From: Zanthoxylum bungeanum | Taxonomy: Eukaryota > Streptophyta > Magnoliopsida > Sapindales > Rutaceae | Assembly: GCA_019454045.1 (NCBI GenBank) | Contig: SKCR01031854.1 | Coordinates: forward strand, 124,001 to 188,000 | DNA: 64,000 nt | Direction: 5' to 3' | Part shown: positions 32,025 through 44,508 of the stretch, in pieces | How the letters are laid out: each line of letters begins with the position of its first letter | Numbering within the stretch: the stretch's first letter is position 1 | The notes under the pieces: generated by a model | The model's input: only the letters and a program-made list of their open reading frames with translations | Told to the model about the DNA's origin: nothing | Database searches by the model: none | Position numbers and translations under genes: made by a program

Positions 32025-33819
32025 TATATATGCCAATATATCAAATATATTTTCCTAACCTTTTCCTCTGAATCAACTAACCCTTGGCTTTGGCTCAACA
32101 AGCTTAATGATTCCAGTTAAGCGGGACCTATTGACTTTGGAAAGTTTCGTAATCGATGTCGATGAACAATAAGTGATCTTGACTTTGGCCAAAAAATCAC
32201 AACTTGGGCAAGACATACGATATGGAACAAAGCCTTCATGATTCAAACACATCCGCGATGGACAAAGGTCTTGACTTTGGCCAACAAACCAATGCCAATC
32301 TTGGATCTTGAGAATGAATCACTCAATGGAAGGAAAACGCTTAATATTTGTTGAGGGTTTTTCACGTAATTGGCAACCAATTAATTATCTTTGATTAGGT
32401 CTCATCATACACCCTTAAGCATGCATTCTAAAAGCATAATAAGGCGCGATAAATAAATTAATAATGATATGCAGATGGATATCTCACAAATTGTTCCTAG
32501 AACAAATCACTCCATTTCCTCTCCCAGGCTAGCACTATTCTAACTTCTACCCAATTACATAATACAATAAAGAAACCTCATTACATTGAGGGGGATTGGT
32601 GAGTAGAGAATTACAAAGAATCGAGAGATAAAGGCTGGACACGCAGGTCCAATTTAATAAATTCTAAATTTATTACAATAATTTTCAAAATTGCCCTCAC
32701 CCATCTAATATCCATCTGATATACATTATTCATACAATACATCCATGTATTCACACAAAGCATGTTAATCAATCAATCTAATCCAATTAATTAATCTTTG
32801 AATTAAGTGATTATCCAATGTTCAAATAATGATTTGATTTGCGCAAGTCCAACTCGTTTAAGAATAAGTACTCAAAGTGCGTATTCTTGAATTATATCGA
32901 ACTACAATTTTAAATCCAATTTAATTTGTATTCAATACTAATTCTTTATTTAATTCCAAATTAAATAATTACACTTTTAATGTGCATTTGCGACTTAGAT
33001 TCTAAATCTAATCTTAATGGGTCTCAAAGCCCAAATAACATCCAATGTCAATTAATTAAAGTCCAATGGGCTTTCAATTAATTTCTTAAAGCATGGACTT
33101 TGGCGACCAAAGCCCAATAAGGAATCACCATTTGCCACAAAATTAATTTTGGCCCATTAGGCCCAATTAAATTTTAAAAGGCTCATTTATTATATTTGGA
33201 CTTAATGGAATGGTTTAGGCCCAATTTGGATCCAATCCAATTGTCCTAAACCAACTTGGCCCAATCAAGCCCATTAGGCCCAAATACAACAATTTTAGCC
33301 CAATTCCAAATTAAGCCTAAATTAATTAAATTCTAATATTCCAAATTTCATAATTTAATTAATTAAAGTGTATAGCCATAATTAATTATTTAAATTGACA
33401 TTCCAAAATACCAATTTACATAATTAATCATGCTTTATTATTTTTAATACATGTCCAACATTATTGAAACAAAATCAAGTCATTAACATGATATTATAGT
33501 CACGGCAATATGGGATTTTTATATTCGATTTTGATTTCAATCCAATTAAATCACAAATTAATATATATCATGTATTTAAACACATCCAATGGTCTATAAA
33601 ATAAAAAATTAATATGATCTACAAAGGGTTATACATTCAGCCAAGCCCTCAAATTTGGCGAAAAATAATCTAATTAATTTTTCATAAAATTGATCATGCA
33701 TAACTCTAAGTTAACATTATCTAAGCATACTCAAACAAACAATTTAATTAAATCATGCTCAAATCAAAAATACCCAAATTTTAGATTAAGAACTCTAATT
33801 CAATTTCATGCTTAAATAG
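32025..33819 (-). other. Leader of element X, PBS-proximal part
   Basis: AT-rich, with no ORF of note in either strand. Several CTTGACTTTGGCCAA motifs occur at 32085-32290, and GGCCCA/CCCAAT words are frequent at 33110-33310. It lies directly after the PBS of element X. Confidence 0.55.
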
Positions 33820-33831
33820 GCTCTGATACCA
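33820..33831 (-). other. Primer binding site of element X (tRNA-iMet type)
   Basis: The minus strand reads TGGTATCAGAGC, 1 bp after the LTR end CCCAACA. This matches the 3' end of initiator tRNA-Met and is the classic plant copia PBS. Confidence 0.9.
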
Positions 33832-33832
33832 T

Positions 33833-35768
33833 TGTTGGGTTCTAATGAACAAACCAAGATCATATTAAGCATGAAAGATGTGTAAATACGCAAAGGAATA
33901 TAGCGGAAATATACTCACATTGAACGGTTGGATGGATGTGTAGACAACAAAATTTTTGTCTCATTTGAAGTTGCTCCAAGCTCCTCTTTGATCTTATGTT
34001 GAGCTCCAAGCTTTGATGAGTGAATTCCAAACTCTTGGGAAATGTTTCCCTATCACATTTGTATGATACTTTGTGTGCTAGCAATGGAAGAATTTTACAA
34101 CAAAACTCTTCATATTTCTTAGTTGTGATTCTCGGCCAAGCCAAGAGAATGAGGGGGAGAGGGTTTCGGTTGAGAGAGAGAGAGAGAGAGGAAGTGAGTT
34201 GTATGTTGTATATTTGATTTTCAAAAAAATAATATACCAAATGTGTTGAGAGCAAAAATTCATTTAATGCTCTCAACCACCTCCATCACCAAAAGTGACT
34301 TGACTCACATCACAAAAGTTGATGTGACTTCCATCACAAAAGTGACTAATGATGTGACTTGATGTGGGCCCCACTTGATTCAAAATCTAAGTGGGCCCGC
34401 AAACATATCCCAGGCTCGGGTTTGTTAATTCGAATTAACTAATTTTCCGTTGCGACTTAATTAAATCAAATTTAATTAAATAATTATACCTAGCAAAATT
34501 ACTATTAAAGTCGCTCGCGAATTAATTCTAAACTAATTCGTTCGCCCGAATTAAAATCTAATTTCAATTCCATTATGAAATCTAATTTCATTTAATATAT
34601 CGAATATATTATTTTATCGATTAATTCTGAATTAATCGTTCTCTCTCTCTTAATGGAATTTTATCCCAGATAAAATCTTGCCGTAATTAATCCTAGATTA
34701 ATTTCCTCTCTCTTCTAATTAATCCCATATTAATTATGTTCGAGTCATACGTCATCGGTGAATCTTCGGGAAGCGACCCATGAGATCCTTAGATATGTTG
34801 GCAGTAAATCTGGTCGTCGGACTATCCGAACACGTGCGTACCCAATGCCACGTTCTTACCGATTTACGAGACATGTTTGGCTTCTAGCAAAGCGTCGTGC
34901 CTACCCAATTCTCCAGAAATATTCTTTAAGGAATATATAATCCATAACAGGCGTAGTATTGCGTATTGCGATCCAGTATCGGATGTCACATGCAAGGCCT
35001 GGGGCTGGAATAGTGTCTCCCCCGTACGAAGCATATATCGGATCACAAGCAACTAGTCTCTATAATCGGATAATCATGACCTTGTCATACTATCCCGATA
35101 GTTGTAACATAATAGAGAACCAGTTCTGTATCCCTGCATGATCATCATCTCCATATGACTGAAGTGATACTTCCGTCTTGACATCACACCTAATACACTA
35201 CGATTCTCAATAAACCCAGAAGAGGCGTACACAGAACCTGTTAAAGTCTCGGACGAACAAAACCAAAGCGTATTGATTGTCGCAAGTACTAGCGATGCAA
35301 GTCTCAGGTTAAGACCAAATACACCTAGCCTGATGTGGATTCCCATAGACACATGGTCATACTACCAATGGGATTCCAAGGGCTCTATCTAGAGCGAAGC
35401 TGTTTCCGTACCATCGACAAACACAACCTCCTATCACACTTGCATAAGCATCCAATACTTAAATATATGAGAAATATGATGTTACGCTTCCATAATAGGC
35501 ACAAGTGCAATACTAGTCTATTCCGCATTATCGATGTCCAGTCTCGATAATACTACGACTATGGATATTTAATGATTAAACCTTTGTGGATTGATATTGT
35601 CTCAAATCTTATAATCCGGAACTAATCATAAGGATTTATCATTTATATATTCAAGTAATCAAATTACAAAATGATAAAATAGTAATTTCCATTGTCACAT
35701 AGTTAATTTGTACAAAAACCACAATATCTTTTACAAATAGTGACGCTATGGGTCATAATTGTCCAACA
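33833..35768 (-). repeat. 5' LTR of element X
   Basis: On the minus strand it runs from TGTTGGACAATTATG (35768) to AACCCAACA (33833), 1936 bp with inverted TGTTGG/CCAACA ends, followed directly by the PBS. A GA microsatellite (about 34173-34190) lies inside. As it is next to a PBS, it is a 5' LTR and not the 3' LTR of the integrase fragment beside it. Confidence 0.85.
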
Positions 35769-37150
35769 TTTCCCGGATCGATATCCAATATCACCTATTT
35801 TTATGTAGTCAGGTCTGTTTCCTCCAAGAAGAGAACATCAAGACTCACGTCAGATGTTAAAAACAGTCTCTTTAGAGGCTTTGATATTCTATTAAACTTA
35901 CATAAATCATGTGTTGTAGATCATTCACTTAGTTAGATATCTTGTTCCATCTCAAGTTCCTCAATGTTGGGATCAAACTCATCGAGTTCAATCTTTCTAC
36001 AATTCCCACTTTCTCTAAAAATATTCTTTTCAAGAAAAATGACAAAACGAGCAATAAATATATTTCGTTGCTCAGAATCGTAGAATCGATATCCCAAAGA
36101 ATTTTCAGGATATCCAACGAACCTATTTTTATACCCCTTGAGTGCTAGTTTATCCTGATGTGCAACTCTATCGTATGCAGGTTAACCTCAAATCCTTAAA
36201 TATCTAATATTTGGATTTCTACTGAACCATATCTGATATAAGGTCGTAGAAATAGCTTTCGATGGAACTCTATTAAGTATGTGGGCAGCAGTAAGTAAAG
36301 CATAGCCCCAAAGGTAATATGGAAGATTTGTATATCTCATCATGGATTGCACCATATCCAATAAAGTATGATTTATTAAATCAGACATATCATTGTGTTG
36401 AAGAGTTCCTGGTGGGCTATATTGTGCATGAATCTCATTCTCCCTGAAATAACTTCTGAATTCGTCGCTCATGAATTCACCGCCTCGATCTGATCGAATG
36501 CATTTGATGAATTTCTCAGTTTGTTTTTATACTTCATTTCATAATATTTTGAACTTTTCAAATGTTTCTGATTTATGTCTCATCAAATAGACATGTCCAT
36601 ATGTGGATTTTTCATTAGTGAAAGTCACGAAGAATGTTGAACCATCATGAACAGCATGATTTAATGAACCACACACAACACAATGTATTAGTTCTAATAA
36701 ATCTTCAGTACGGTGTCCAACATCAAGAAATGGGGCCTTTGTCATTTTCCCTTGGATACATAACTCAAAAATCGGATAAGGATCTAAGGTAAGATCTTTA
36801 ATCAAACAATTTTTAACCAATTTTGATAGACGTCTAACATCTATGTGGCCCAATCTCATATGCCATAATTCAATGTTATTTAATTCAGATCTTTTACTTG
36901 TATTTTCCATTACATTAAAGACATCTTTATATGTTTCCAAAATATAATGATCGTTGGATAAAGAACATTCACATATCAAATATTTGTCTTCGTCATATAA
37001 ACATAAAACATCATCTTTAATGTTTATTTTATATCAATCTTTATCCAATATCGGTAATGATATTACCTGTCTGATAAGAGAGGGTACATAACAACAATTA
37101 TGTAAAAATAATTTACATCCATTATGGAGATCTAGAACAACCCAAAATAA
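35769..37150 (-). pseudogene. Copia GAG-pre-integrase and integrase fragment
   Basis: Minus-strand frames give NNCCYVPSLIRQVISLPIL (about 37115-37060), LWHMRLGHIDVRRLSKLV (GAG-pre-integrase, HxxxH type), then the integrase core with IRSDRGGEF, GTLQHNDMSDLINHTLLDMV and LPYYLWGYALLTAAHILN, followed by a decayed C-terminal domain with ENSLGYRFYD-like sequence. The first catalytic Asp position reads Val (HCVVCG) and the Glu position Asp (SDLINHTLL), so the core is dead. Several stops and shifts occur. It is cut at 35769 by element X just before the RT domain would start. The RT half is not in the window next to it. Confidence 0.85.
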
Positions 37151-37514
37151 GTATGTCTTAATCGGCAAAGAGAATAATTTAAATGAAAATTTTAGTTCCA
37201 AAATCGATTCTAATTTTGGATTTCATAGGTAGGTTCCGATTCCTTAAAGTGTAAAATTAGAATCGGAACTTTTTTTTTTATTCTACATTTTTGGAACCGA
37301 AACCTACCCTAAAATTGTCGGTTTCGGTTCTGAAACCTAATTTTCGGTTCAATTCTGATGAACACTAAAAAATACACATTTATTAAAAGAAAAATTAATC
37401 ATTTTACACTTGTAGTTTCATTAATCCCTTTAATTTAGCATATTAATTTATTATATTTATATATTTGTATTGTGATTTTTATTTCTTATGTAGATGAAAA
37501 AATACTTCGGATGT
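37151..37514. other. Short spacer with a hairpin repeat
   Basis: No gene. GTTCCGATT (37233-37241) pairs with AATCGGAAC (37261-37269), and further GGAACCGAAACC/GGTTTCGGTTC words follow at 37300-37350, a form frequent in small plant repeats. 37440-37514 loosely resembles the start of the Athila-like LTRs and could be the other half of the LTR fragment at 42958. Confidence 0.4.
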
Positions 37515-38227
37515 TGTACGGGCCAAATTTGGTCTAAGGGCAATTTTGACCTTTTACTTCGGGCCCAATGCTGAACGCACCCCAAACGCCCCTAACGGTA
37601 CCCCAAAATATCATCCAGGCCCAAGTTACCATCCCAAGACCCGCAAACTTAAGGCAACTCGGGTCCAGTACGCATGAGTCCAGATATTCACAAAGCCCAG
37701 GCCCAATGAGTCTCAACATATGTGAACAAAGGATCATCCAATGGCCAGTCCACTTAACGCCCAGCCTCATAAACAAGAACCAGCCGTTCTAGCCTACAAA
37801 CGGGCAAATGCACTAAATACCCCTCATGAAGTCGGTCGTAACTGACTCCCAACGGACAAGTAATCAAAGAACAGTAAATGCACATGCACCCTTAAAGGCA
37901 TGTATATAAACGAAGAAGGGCTAAGTGTTAGAGGGGGGAGGCTCTCCTACTCTCCTGGCCTAAGAACATTCACTCCATAATTCTTATAATCATCAACCTA
38001 CGGCCCTCACGGCAACATACGAGGATCAAGGTAATATTTGCCCTTGTTCTTCATCAAACTGTGTTTATAGCTCATCTCACATACTGACTTGAGCGTCGGA
38101 GTGCCCCCGGCACCCACCACACCGGTGGGCAGAATTCCCGTTCACTCTACCTCTGTTTTGCAGGATCGCTAGTGCCCCTCTCGACGAAATCTCAATTGTG
38201 GACCTCGGGCGAAAACCAGCGTCTACA
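37515..38227 (+). repeat. 5' LTR of element C
   Basis: It begins TGTACGGGCCAAATTTGG and ends AGCGTCTACA. It contains a TATA-like ATGTATATAAACG near 37900-37912 and CCACACCGGTGGGCAG near its end, shared with element B. Confidence 0.9.
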
Positions 38228-38230
38228 ATT

Positions 38231-38248
38231 TGGCGCCCACCGTGGGGC
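38231..38248 (+). other. Primer binding site of element C (tRNA-Lys)
   Basis: TGGCGCCCACCGTGGGGC, complementary to the 3' end of a plant tRNA-Lys, 3 bp after the LTR. Confidence 0.88.
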
Positions 38249-38312
38249 CCCTAGTGATTCCTAGCATGCAAAGATTTCTCCATCTACGATCCTTTCAAAC
38301 ACCTATACTTAT

Positions 38313-38700
38313 ATGGCATCACGCAACGAGCAGACTCCAGATCTTATGATTCCCAAATTAGCCATCCTCCAAAGATAATCACAAACATTGGAACCCATTT
38401 CTTCAACCTCCTAAAAGCCCGAGGCTACGGGTCACCCCAACAATCCTATCATCTGATCTGATCTCTTATGAGCATTCAACAAGCGAAAATCCACCATCAG
38501 TCGACCATCCACTAAAGAATAAACCATATCTCTCCAGCAGACCGATCACAATAAATCACTTCCTCTATGCAAAAGGAAATGCGAGAGTCCAAAAGAGCAA
38601 TTCTCTCCAATCTACATGGATTCAGACTACCAATAAGGAAAACCAAGCCGATATAGCATTATACTACGTAGAAGGATCATTATCAACCTCTCACTATTGA
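38313..38700 (+). pseudogene. gag: gag remnant of element C
   Basis: ATG 38313 begins MASRNEQTPDLMIPKLAIL, parallel to the B gag start (MASDSGPSDL...DQLAIL) and at a similar distance from the PBS. Stops follow quickly (near 38376) and later words are not clearly gag. It was probably part of a longer gag, now degraded. Confidence 0.5.
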
Positions 38701-39079
38701 AGATTTTCATATTCTTCAGACGACTGGATGAATCTCAATCTCCTTCACATGATATGAAAGCTGCGTCATCTTCAAACGACATCAGAGGATTGTCATCTCC
38801 TCCAGGAATGAGGTGCGTCCCTTCAATGGAACTATTTCTTCTACCATTCAACTCACAGGATGAAGCGAAGTTCTTGGCATGAGAAGGATGTCCCAGTTGA
38901 CAGTACCCGAATAAAGATTTGGCGAGGACATTCCGGTCAATATTACCAGGTACGCCTTGCATTTCTAAGAATCTCCTAATCGACATCAATATGTGGCTTG
39001 GGGCTTGTAATAGATGTCCTAGTAGGTATTACAATTTATAGTATGAGACTTGTTATGGGTTTCCTAGTCGACACTACAG

Positions 39080-39480
39080 CTAGGTAATTTCATTCACCTC
39101 ATGTTCCTCAGAAATTGCACATTTGTCAAAAACTCTTCTATTTCTTTCATACCATATAAGGTACACGGAAGAAGCTAAGGCAATCTCGGATGCCATAGAA
39201 ATTAAATCACCCTTTCTTTTCAGTTTTGTCACTGCCCAATGAAGAAAAGATGCCCAGTACAGCCTAGGCCACCTAATTAAAGTTTTGCAGAAATGGAGCT
39301 CCATACCCTTTGAGTATATTCACATTCAAAAAATAGATGCATGTGAGTCTCTGAACTAGAGGAGCAAAAAATAGATACGCAAAAGAGGCGACTGGGTTGG
39401 CGTTGGCCAAATTTAATCAGTCTCCCTGTCAGAACACCATAGATACCTAAATCAAAGTGATATCATTGAAAGAACAAAAC
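39080..39480 (-). pseudogene. LINE (L1-type) reverse transcriptase C-terminal fragment, zf-RVT domain
   Basis: Minus-strand frames give GVLTGRLIKFGQRQPS, FCSSSSETHMHLFFECEY and QRVW, then after a shift WPRLYWASFLHWAVTKLK and SSVYLIWYERNRRVF. This is the zinc-binding zf-RVT region and C-terminal tail of plant LINE RT proteins (pattern C...C...E-x-HLFF-x-C then WxxRNxRxF). One of the usual Cys residues may be lost. No RT palm motif is next to it, so it is a short 3' fragment. Confidence 0.75.
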
Positions 39481-41185
39481 AATTTGTTATCGCTTGAGGT
39501 CGATTGAATGGGTGAGATTGCAATTGCTGGCGGCTCTACTTCAAGTTTACAACTTGTTACTGCTATACTACTAGTATTGAACAAGAAACAGCAAGATCTA
39601 GGCTTTCTGGTTATCATGCTTTTGAATATTGCCTCTCAAACTGCCGTAGCAGTATCCTTACCAGACCCTTTCACCGTAACGAGTTCCTCTCCCACAACAG
39701 AACCTGAATCAATCACAGTCTCAGGAAGTGAAGATGACACGACAGATCCGGAAAAACACATTCAATGATCCAATTCCCAAGCCTACAGCTCCATCAACTG
39801 CACTACCCTGAACAACACAACAACTGCTCTGGGCACCAGAAGCTGTCAAAACAGTCCTACCAAGGGACACGACTCCTTACCTATTGGGCGTCCAGCCTCC
39901 CACAGTCATCCGTATCAACAGACCTCAAACCAAATCCCAATCAAGTACATACAAAACAAAACACAAAATTGGAACAAAAGGCCCACATCGATGGTTGCAA
40001 GGAGGGGCTTCCAAACGCACCATCGAGTCACTTCTCGCCTCCGACCTCGGTCTCCGGATAATCCACATGGATACCTCTAGAACCGATGGGACCGCCGACT
40101 CCGTTATAGCTCTAATCTCTCGCTTGCTGCGTCGGACGGAATAGCTCTCGGGCCACGTACTTTCAACTTCTGGATAGCTCGGTATAGTGCAGCCCTCTGT
40201 CGAGGAAAATGAGGTGGGGTGTAAAGGACTGGTTTTAGGGATTATTCGTAGATCTGTGTCGACCCGGTCCTTGGCTACGAGAAGTTAAGATTTCAAGATG
40301 AGCGTGCTTTATTTGGACGATCATGAGGTACGCAATTGAGCCTGCAAAGTGGAACACATACTTGAGGAGAAATCTATTTGTCGTGTCAAATATGGGTTGA
40401 AACACAAAACCCTTATGAATAGCTGGTTAAATAAAATTATACTTTGCCAGATATAGGCTATTCAGAAGCCATAATATAGCAGCACTTTGCCCATAGCCCA
40501 GAGGAACCAGTTTCAAAACAGCACATGACACCAGCCCCCTCCATCCACTCACTTCATGGGCCATGGTCATGTTGGTAGGCCCAGCAAGCTAGACAGAAGC
40601 AATAAGTTGGCCCTTCAAATATGAAAATGTCGACAATAGGACCACATTAAAATCACCTAATCTGCTTTTCCCCCACTCATTCGACAAGACAGAATAGAGT
40701 TAGGCACTAAGTCCACTCGACACCATCCAATAGTAGTCAAGTGGAGCTCTTTCTTTATTCCAAATTATTTTAACTTCGAGGGCTTGTAGTATCATCCCGT
40801 GTGGTCTCCCTCGACATGACGAGATGATAAAACATTTTGTTCATTCAATTCCCAAGCAACAAGATGGATGGCCATCAATTCCATGGTGCATGGAAAATTG
40901 TCTTCTCTCTCATACTAACTTGAGCGTGTAAAGTGAAGATTCGCATGGACGGTCATCAATTTCATTCGACCGTAGTATCATGAACACTCATCAAGGTAAT
41001 GAGTGATGACCTTGATGGACCTTCATCAGGACCATTTGAAAGCTCATTCGACAGCAGACCTTCAACAAGTCTGGCAGTATAATAAGGAAAGACTATTTCA
41101 TAAACCTTCGACAGGTCTAGTTATATATTAAGGAAATATTCTTGGACCATTTTCAGGTCTGTAGAGTGAATATCTTCCTGGCCTC
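39481..41185. other. Unassigned interior of element C
   Basis: An open frame at 39508-39768 (Ser/Thr-rich, MGEIAIAGGSTSSLQLV at its start) and overlapping frames to 40144 have no recognised family. Beyond that no ORF stands out. The final part (40900-41185) merges into the tandem array through degenerate units with GACCTTCATCAGG and TTCGACAGG words. Confidence 0.4.
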
Positions 41186-41189
41186 AGCA

Positions 41190-42095
41190 AGACCAGTCAA
41201 CCGGGGACATCCCCTATGGACTCATGTCGAGTCAAATTTAAACATGGACTTCCTACAGTCCATACGACACATGTCGTGAGAACTAACTCCTGACCTTCAT
41301 CTGGTTCAGTCGACCGGGGACATCCCCTATGGACTCATGTCGAGTCAAATTTAGACATAGATTTCCTACAGTCCATACGACACATGTCGTGATAACTAAC
41401 TCCTGACCTTCATCTGGTTCAGTCGACCGGGGACATCCCCTATGGACTCATGTCGAGTCAAATTTAGACATAGATCTCTTACAGTCCATACGACACATGT
41501 CGTGTGAAATAACTCTTGAACCTCCATCTGGTTCAGTCAACTGGGGGCATCTCCCATGGCTCATGTAGAGTCAATATATGACCTTCATCTGGTTTAGAAA
41601 AATTTGAAGACTCCCCTGGTCCATGACCAGTAGTTTGGAGATTGTCCTGGCCTTCATCTGGTTCAGTCGACCGGCGACATCCCTCATGGACTCGTGTCGA
41701 GTCAAGTTATAGACATGGATTACACATGTCGTATGACTAATACTTCCTAGCCTCAGCAAGTCCAGTCGACCGGGGACATCCCTCATGGACTCGTGTCGAG
41801 TCAAGTTATAGACATGGATTACACATGTCGTATGACTAATACTTCCTGGCCGCAGCAAGTCCAGTCGACCGGGGATATCCCCATAGATTCATATCGAGTC
41901 AAGTTGTAGACATGGATTACACATGTCGTATGACTTATACCTCTCTGGCCTCAGCAAGTCCAATCGACCGGGGACATCCCTCATAGACTCGAGTCAAGTC
42001 AAGTTGTAAACATGGTTTACACATATCGTATGACTTATATCCTGACCTTCATCTGGTTCAGCCGACTGGGTACTTCCCCAAGGGCTCTTGTAGAG
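41190..42095. repeat. Tandem array in the 3' region of element C
   Basis: AGTCGACCGGGGACATCCC or variants recur near 41198, 41309, 41421, 41536, 41666, 41768, 41865, 41963 and 42060. The first units are about 112 bp and later ones about 98-102 bp. The units are the reverse-strand counterpart of the array in element B (2165-2815), sharing GTCGACTGG, ACTTGACTC and CATACGACATGTG words. Confidence 0.85.
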
Positions 42096-42229
42096 TCAAA
42101 TTTATAACTACACATTCGTTTCGTCCAATCAGTAGGTAGCATCAAACTCTCGGGTACACCTACGTACCAATGCCTCATCCCAAGCGACACAAGCGTCAAG
42201 TACTCTCCAAGCCAATGACTCTTTGACTT

Positions 42230-42247
42230 AGAGAGTAGGGGACAAAC
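42230..42247 (+). other. Polypurine tract of element C
   Basis: AGAGAGTAGGGGACAAAC directly precedes the 3' LTR start TGTATGGG. Confidence 0.75.
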
Positions 42248-42957
42248 TGTATGGGCCAAATTTGGTCTAAGGGCAATTTTGACCTTTTACTTCGGGCCCA
42301 ATGCTGAACGCACCCCAAACGCCCCTAACGGTACCCCAAAATATCATCCAGGCCTAAGTTACCATCCCAAGACCCGCGAACTTAAGGCAACCCGGGTCCA
42401 GTACGCATGAGTCCAGATATTCACAAAGCCCAGGCCCAATGAGTCTCAACACCTGTGAACAAAGGATCATCCAATGGCCAGTCCACTTAACGCCCAGCCT
42501 CATAAACAAGAACCAGTCGTTCTAGCCTACAAACGGGAAAATGCACTAAATACCCCTCATGAAGTCGGTCGTAACTGACTCCCAACGGACAAGTAATCAA
42601 AGAGCAGTAAATGCACATGCACCCTTAAAGACATGTATATAAACGAAGAAGGGCTAAGTGTTAGAGGAGGAGGCTCTCTTACTCTCCTGGCCTAAGAACA
42701 TTCACTCCATAATTCTTATAATCATCAACCTACGGCCCTCACGGCAACATAAGAGGATCAAGGTAATATTTTCCTTTGTTCTTCATCAAACTGTGTTTAT
42801 AGCTCATCTCTCATACTGACTTGAGTCGGAGTGCCCCTGGCACCCACCACACCGGTGGGCAGAATTCCCGCTCACTCTACCTCTGTTTTGCAGGATCGCT
42901 AGTGCCCCTCTCGACGAAATCTCAATTGTGGACCTCTGGCGAAAACCAGCGTCTACA
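42248..42957 (+). repeat. 3' LTR of element C
   Basis: It is 710 bp, from TGTATGGGCC to AGCGTCTACA, nearly identical to the 5' copy. Confidence 0.9.
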
Positions 42958-44095
42958 TATACATAACTAGAAAAATTGACATGACATTTGGATTTTGGAG
43001 GCCAAAAACTTGAAAGAGCGTTCTAACGGTGTACAAATTTAGAAATTTCAACCATGCGTAATTTTCGTATTTTGGCAATAACGTTTTACTCTGATATCGG
43101 GTTGAAGTGATTCTAGTTCCAGATGAAAGAAAACTCAAATATCCACAACTTTATTATTGACAAGATTTGATAGTTCTGAAATTTTCAATGCCAAAATTGA
43201 TGAAAAATCCAAAGTGTGTTATATGTAATTATTAAAACAAAAATTAAAAACAAAAGAAAAGAAAAGAATAAATAAATAAATATGGCAAATCCACCAAATT
43301 TTACATTGCATTATTAAATGCAATGTAAAATTTTCAAAGATTGAAATGCTGAGCACCTCTATAAATAGAGGTGTTATGCACATTATTCTCCTTAACCCGA
43401 ATTCCATAGTTTTCTCTGAAAATTTATGGAGTTATAGCTCTTGTGTGTTTTATTTTTTTTTAAAGCTTTCTTGTAATTTCTTTATCTTTCAGCAATAAAA
43501 TTATGTGTGTTTTTATTCAAATCATGAATAGCTAATTTTGTCTTGTTAGGGTAAAGGATGAAGCTTTTAATATAAAAATATAGATTAATCTCACTTATAT
43601 TATAATATATAAATTGTAATCTAATGATTAATATTTAATTTAATTTTGGATTAATTATTGACAAACTTTGTTACCGTCTACATGACTGGTTTTATTTATT
43701 TGACATAATTGAGTACCTAACTGGACTTGTTATAAACAAAAGTTATCACCGTCTTTATGGCTGGTTGTTTTGACATAATTAATTCCTGAAATAAATTAAT
43801 TGAGTAATAATGACAATTTATATATTATAAAATATGAGATTTCTAAATTTGAAATATTAAAAGTGGATACCCTAACCTCATTATTTTATTTTATTATTGC
43901 AGTCTAATTTAAAAATTTTTAATCACCTCAAACAACTCAATCTTTTTATTTTCACTCAAATTATTATTTTATTTTACTAAATCTATTCTCTGTGGATCGA
44001 CCCCGGACTTACCGGGTTATTTTATTACTTTGACACTTTATATTTGGGAGTAAAGAACCACTTTTTGAACGTGTCAAATTCCAAGAGATTTCGGG
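42958..44095 (+). repeat. Athila-like LTR fragment
   Basis: The segment around GATATCGGGTTGAAGTGATT at about 43090 matches the solo LTR at about 6270, as does AAACTTGAAAGAGCGTT with 6190. Further on it has the CTTTATGGCTGG motif and ends with TGGATCGACCCCGG and a GTGTCAAATTCC segment. The left part of this LTR is missing; element C sits at that point. Confidence 0.65.
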
Positions 44096-44119
44096 TTTAC
44101 CCAAAACTGTTGCACACCC

Positions 44120-44430
44120 TAGGATGAACGACACTTAAGTCCTTAATATTTATCATATTTATCACTTAAGTCCCTAATATATATTTAATCACCCTTGATA
44201 TCTTTGAGGTCATAATTTTAATGTATTACTTTTGAAGGATATATAAATGCATCTTTTAATATACAAAATTATTCATACCTTTTGAAAAACACATGAAGTT
44301 TGATTGACAGTGCGGTTATAAAAGTAAATGAATTCAAAAAGTGTGCTTCTTCCCGTGTTTTAATGTTAAAAAAATTAGGGACCTAAATAATGAAAATGAG
44401 GAATAATAAGGACCTAAAGGTCTTTGTCCC
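44120..44430. repeat. MITE-like inverted repeat in the P450 pseudogene intron
   Basis: GACACTTAAGTCCTTAATATT near 44128 is mirrored by AATAATAAGGACCTAAAGGTC near 44401-44421. The unit is about 300 bp, AT-rich and without coding capacity. The ends match imperfectly, so the exact termini are uncertain. Confidence 0.4.
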
Positions 44431-44479
44431 TATTAGAGAAATTGGCATGATGTTGAAATTAGGGTTCTCAATATTCCCC

Positions 44480-44508
44480 GTCTCAACGGGATAGGATTCC
44501 GTTGAGAC
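44480..44508. repeat. Perfect 10-bp-arm hairpin
   Basis: GTCTCAACGG (44480-44489) and CCGTTGAGAC (44499-44508) are perfect inverted repeats with a 9-bp loop. GGGATGAT and ATCATCCC words on either side (44600-44730) suggest it is part of a small repeat element. Confidence 0.6.

Larger units (their letters stand above)
28374..35768 (-). mobile_element. Element X: 5' part of a Ty1/copia retrotransposon containing solo LTR Y
   Basis: On the minus strand: 5' LTR (35768-33833), PBS, long leader (33819-32025 and 29403-29020) and gag (29019 to about 28448). The leader is interrupted by a solo Y LTR (29404-32024). Everything downstream of mid-gag, including pol and the 3' LTR, is missing. X is inserted in an older copia integrase fragment (35769-37150). 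The PBS and gag family give the superfamily. Confidence 0.75.
37515..42957 (+). mobile_element. Element C: young non-autonomous Tat-like element related to B
   Basis: 5' LTR 37515-38227, tRNA-Lys PBS, short gag remnant, LINE fragment, unassigned sequence, tandem array, polypurine tract and 3' LTR 42248-42957. The LTRs differ at roughly 18 of 712 positions by eye, about 97.5% identity, so it is relatively recent. No pol domain of its own is present. No 5-bp target duplication is seen (GATGT before, TATAC after), which suggests recombination between elements or later change at one end. B and C share LTR, PBS and array types. Confidence 0.85.

Noticed and set aside
33860..34276. Minus-strand ORF of 138 codons
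   Set aside because: It lies entirely inside the 5' LTR of element X and contains a GA microsatellite.
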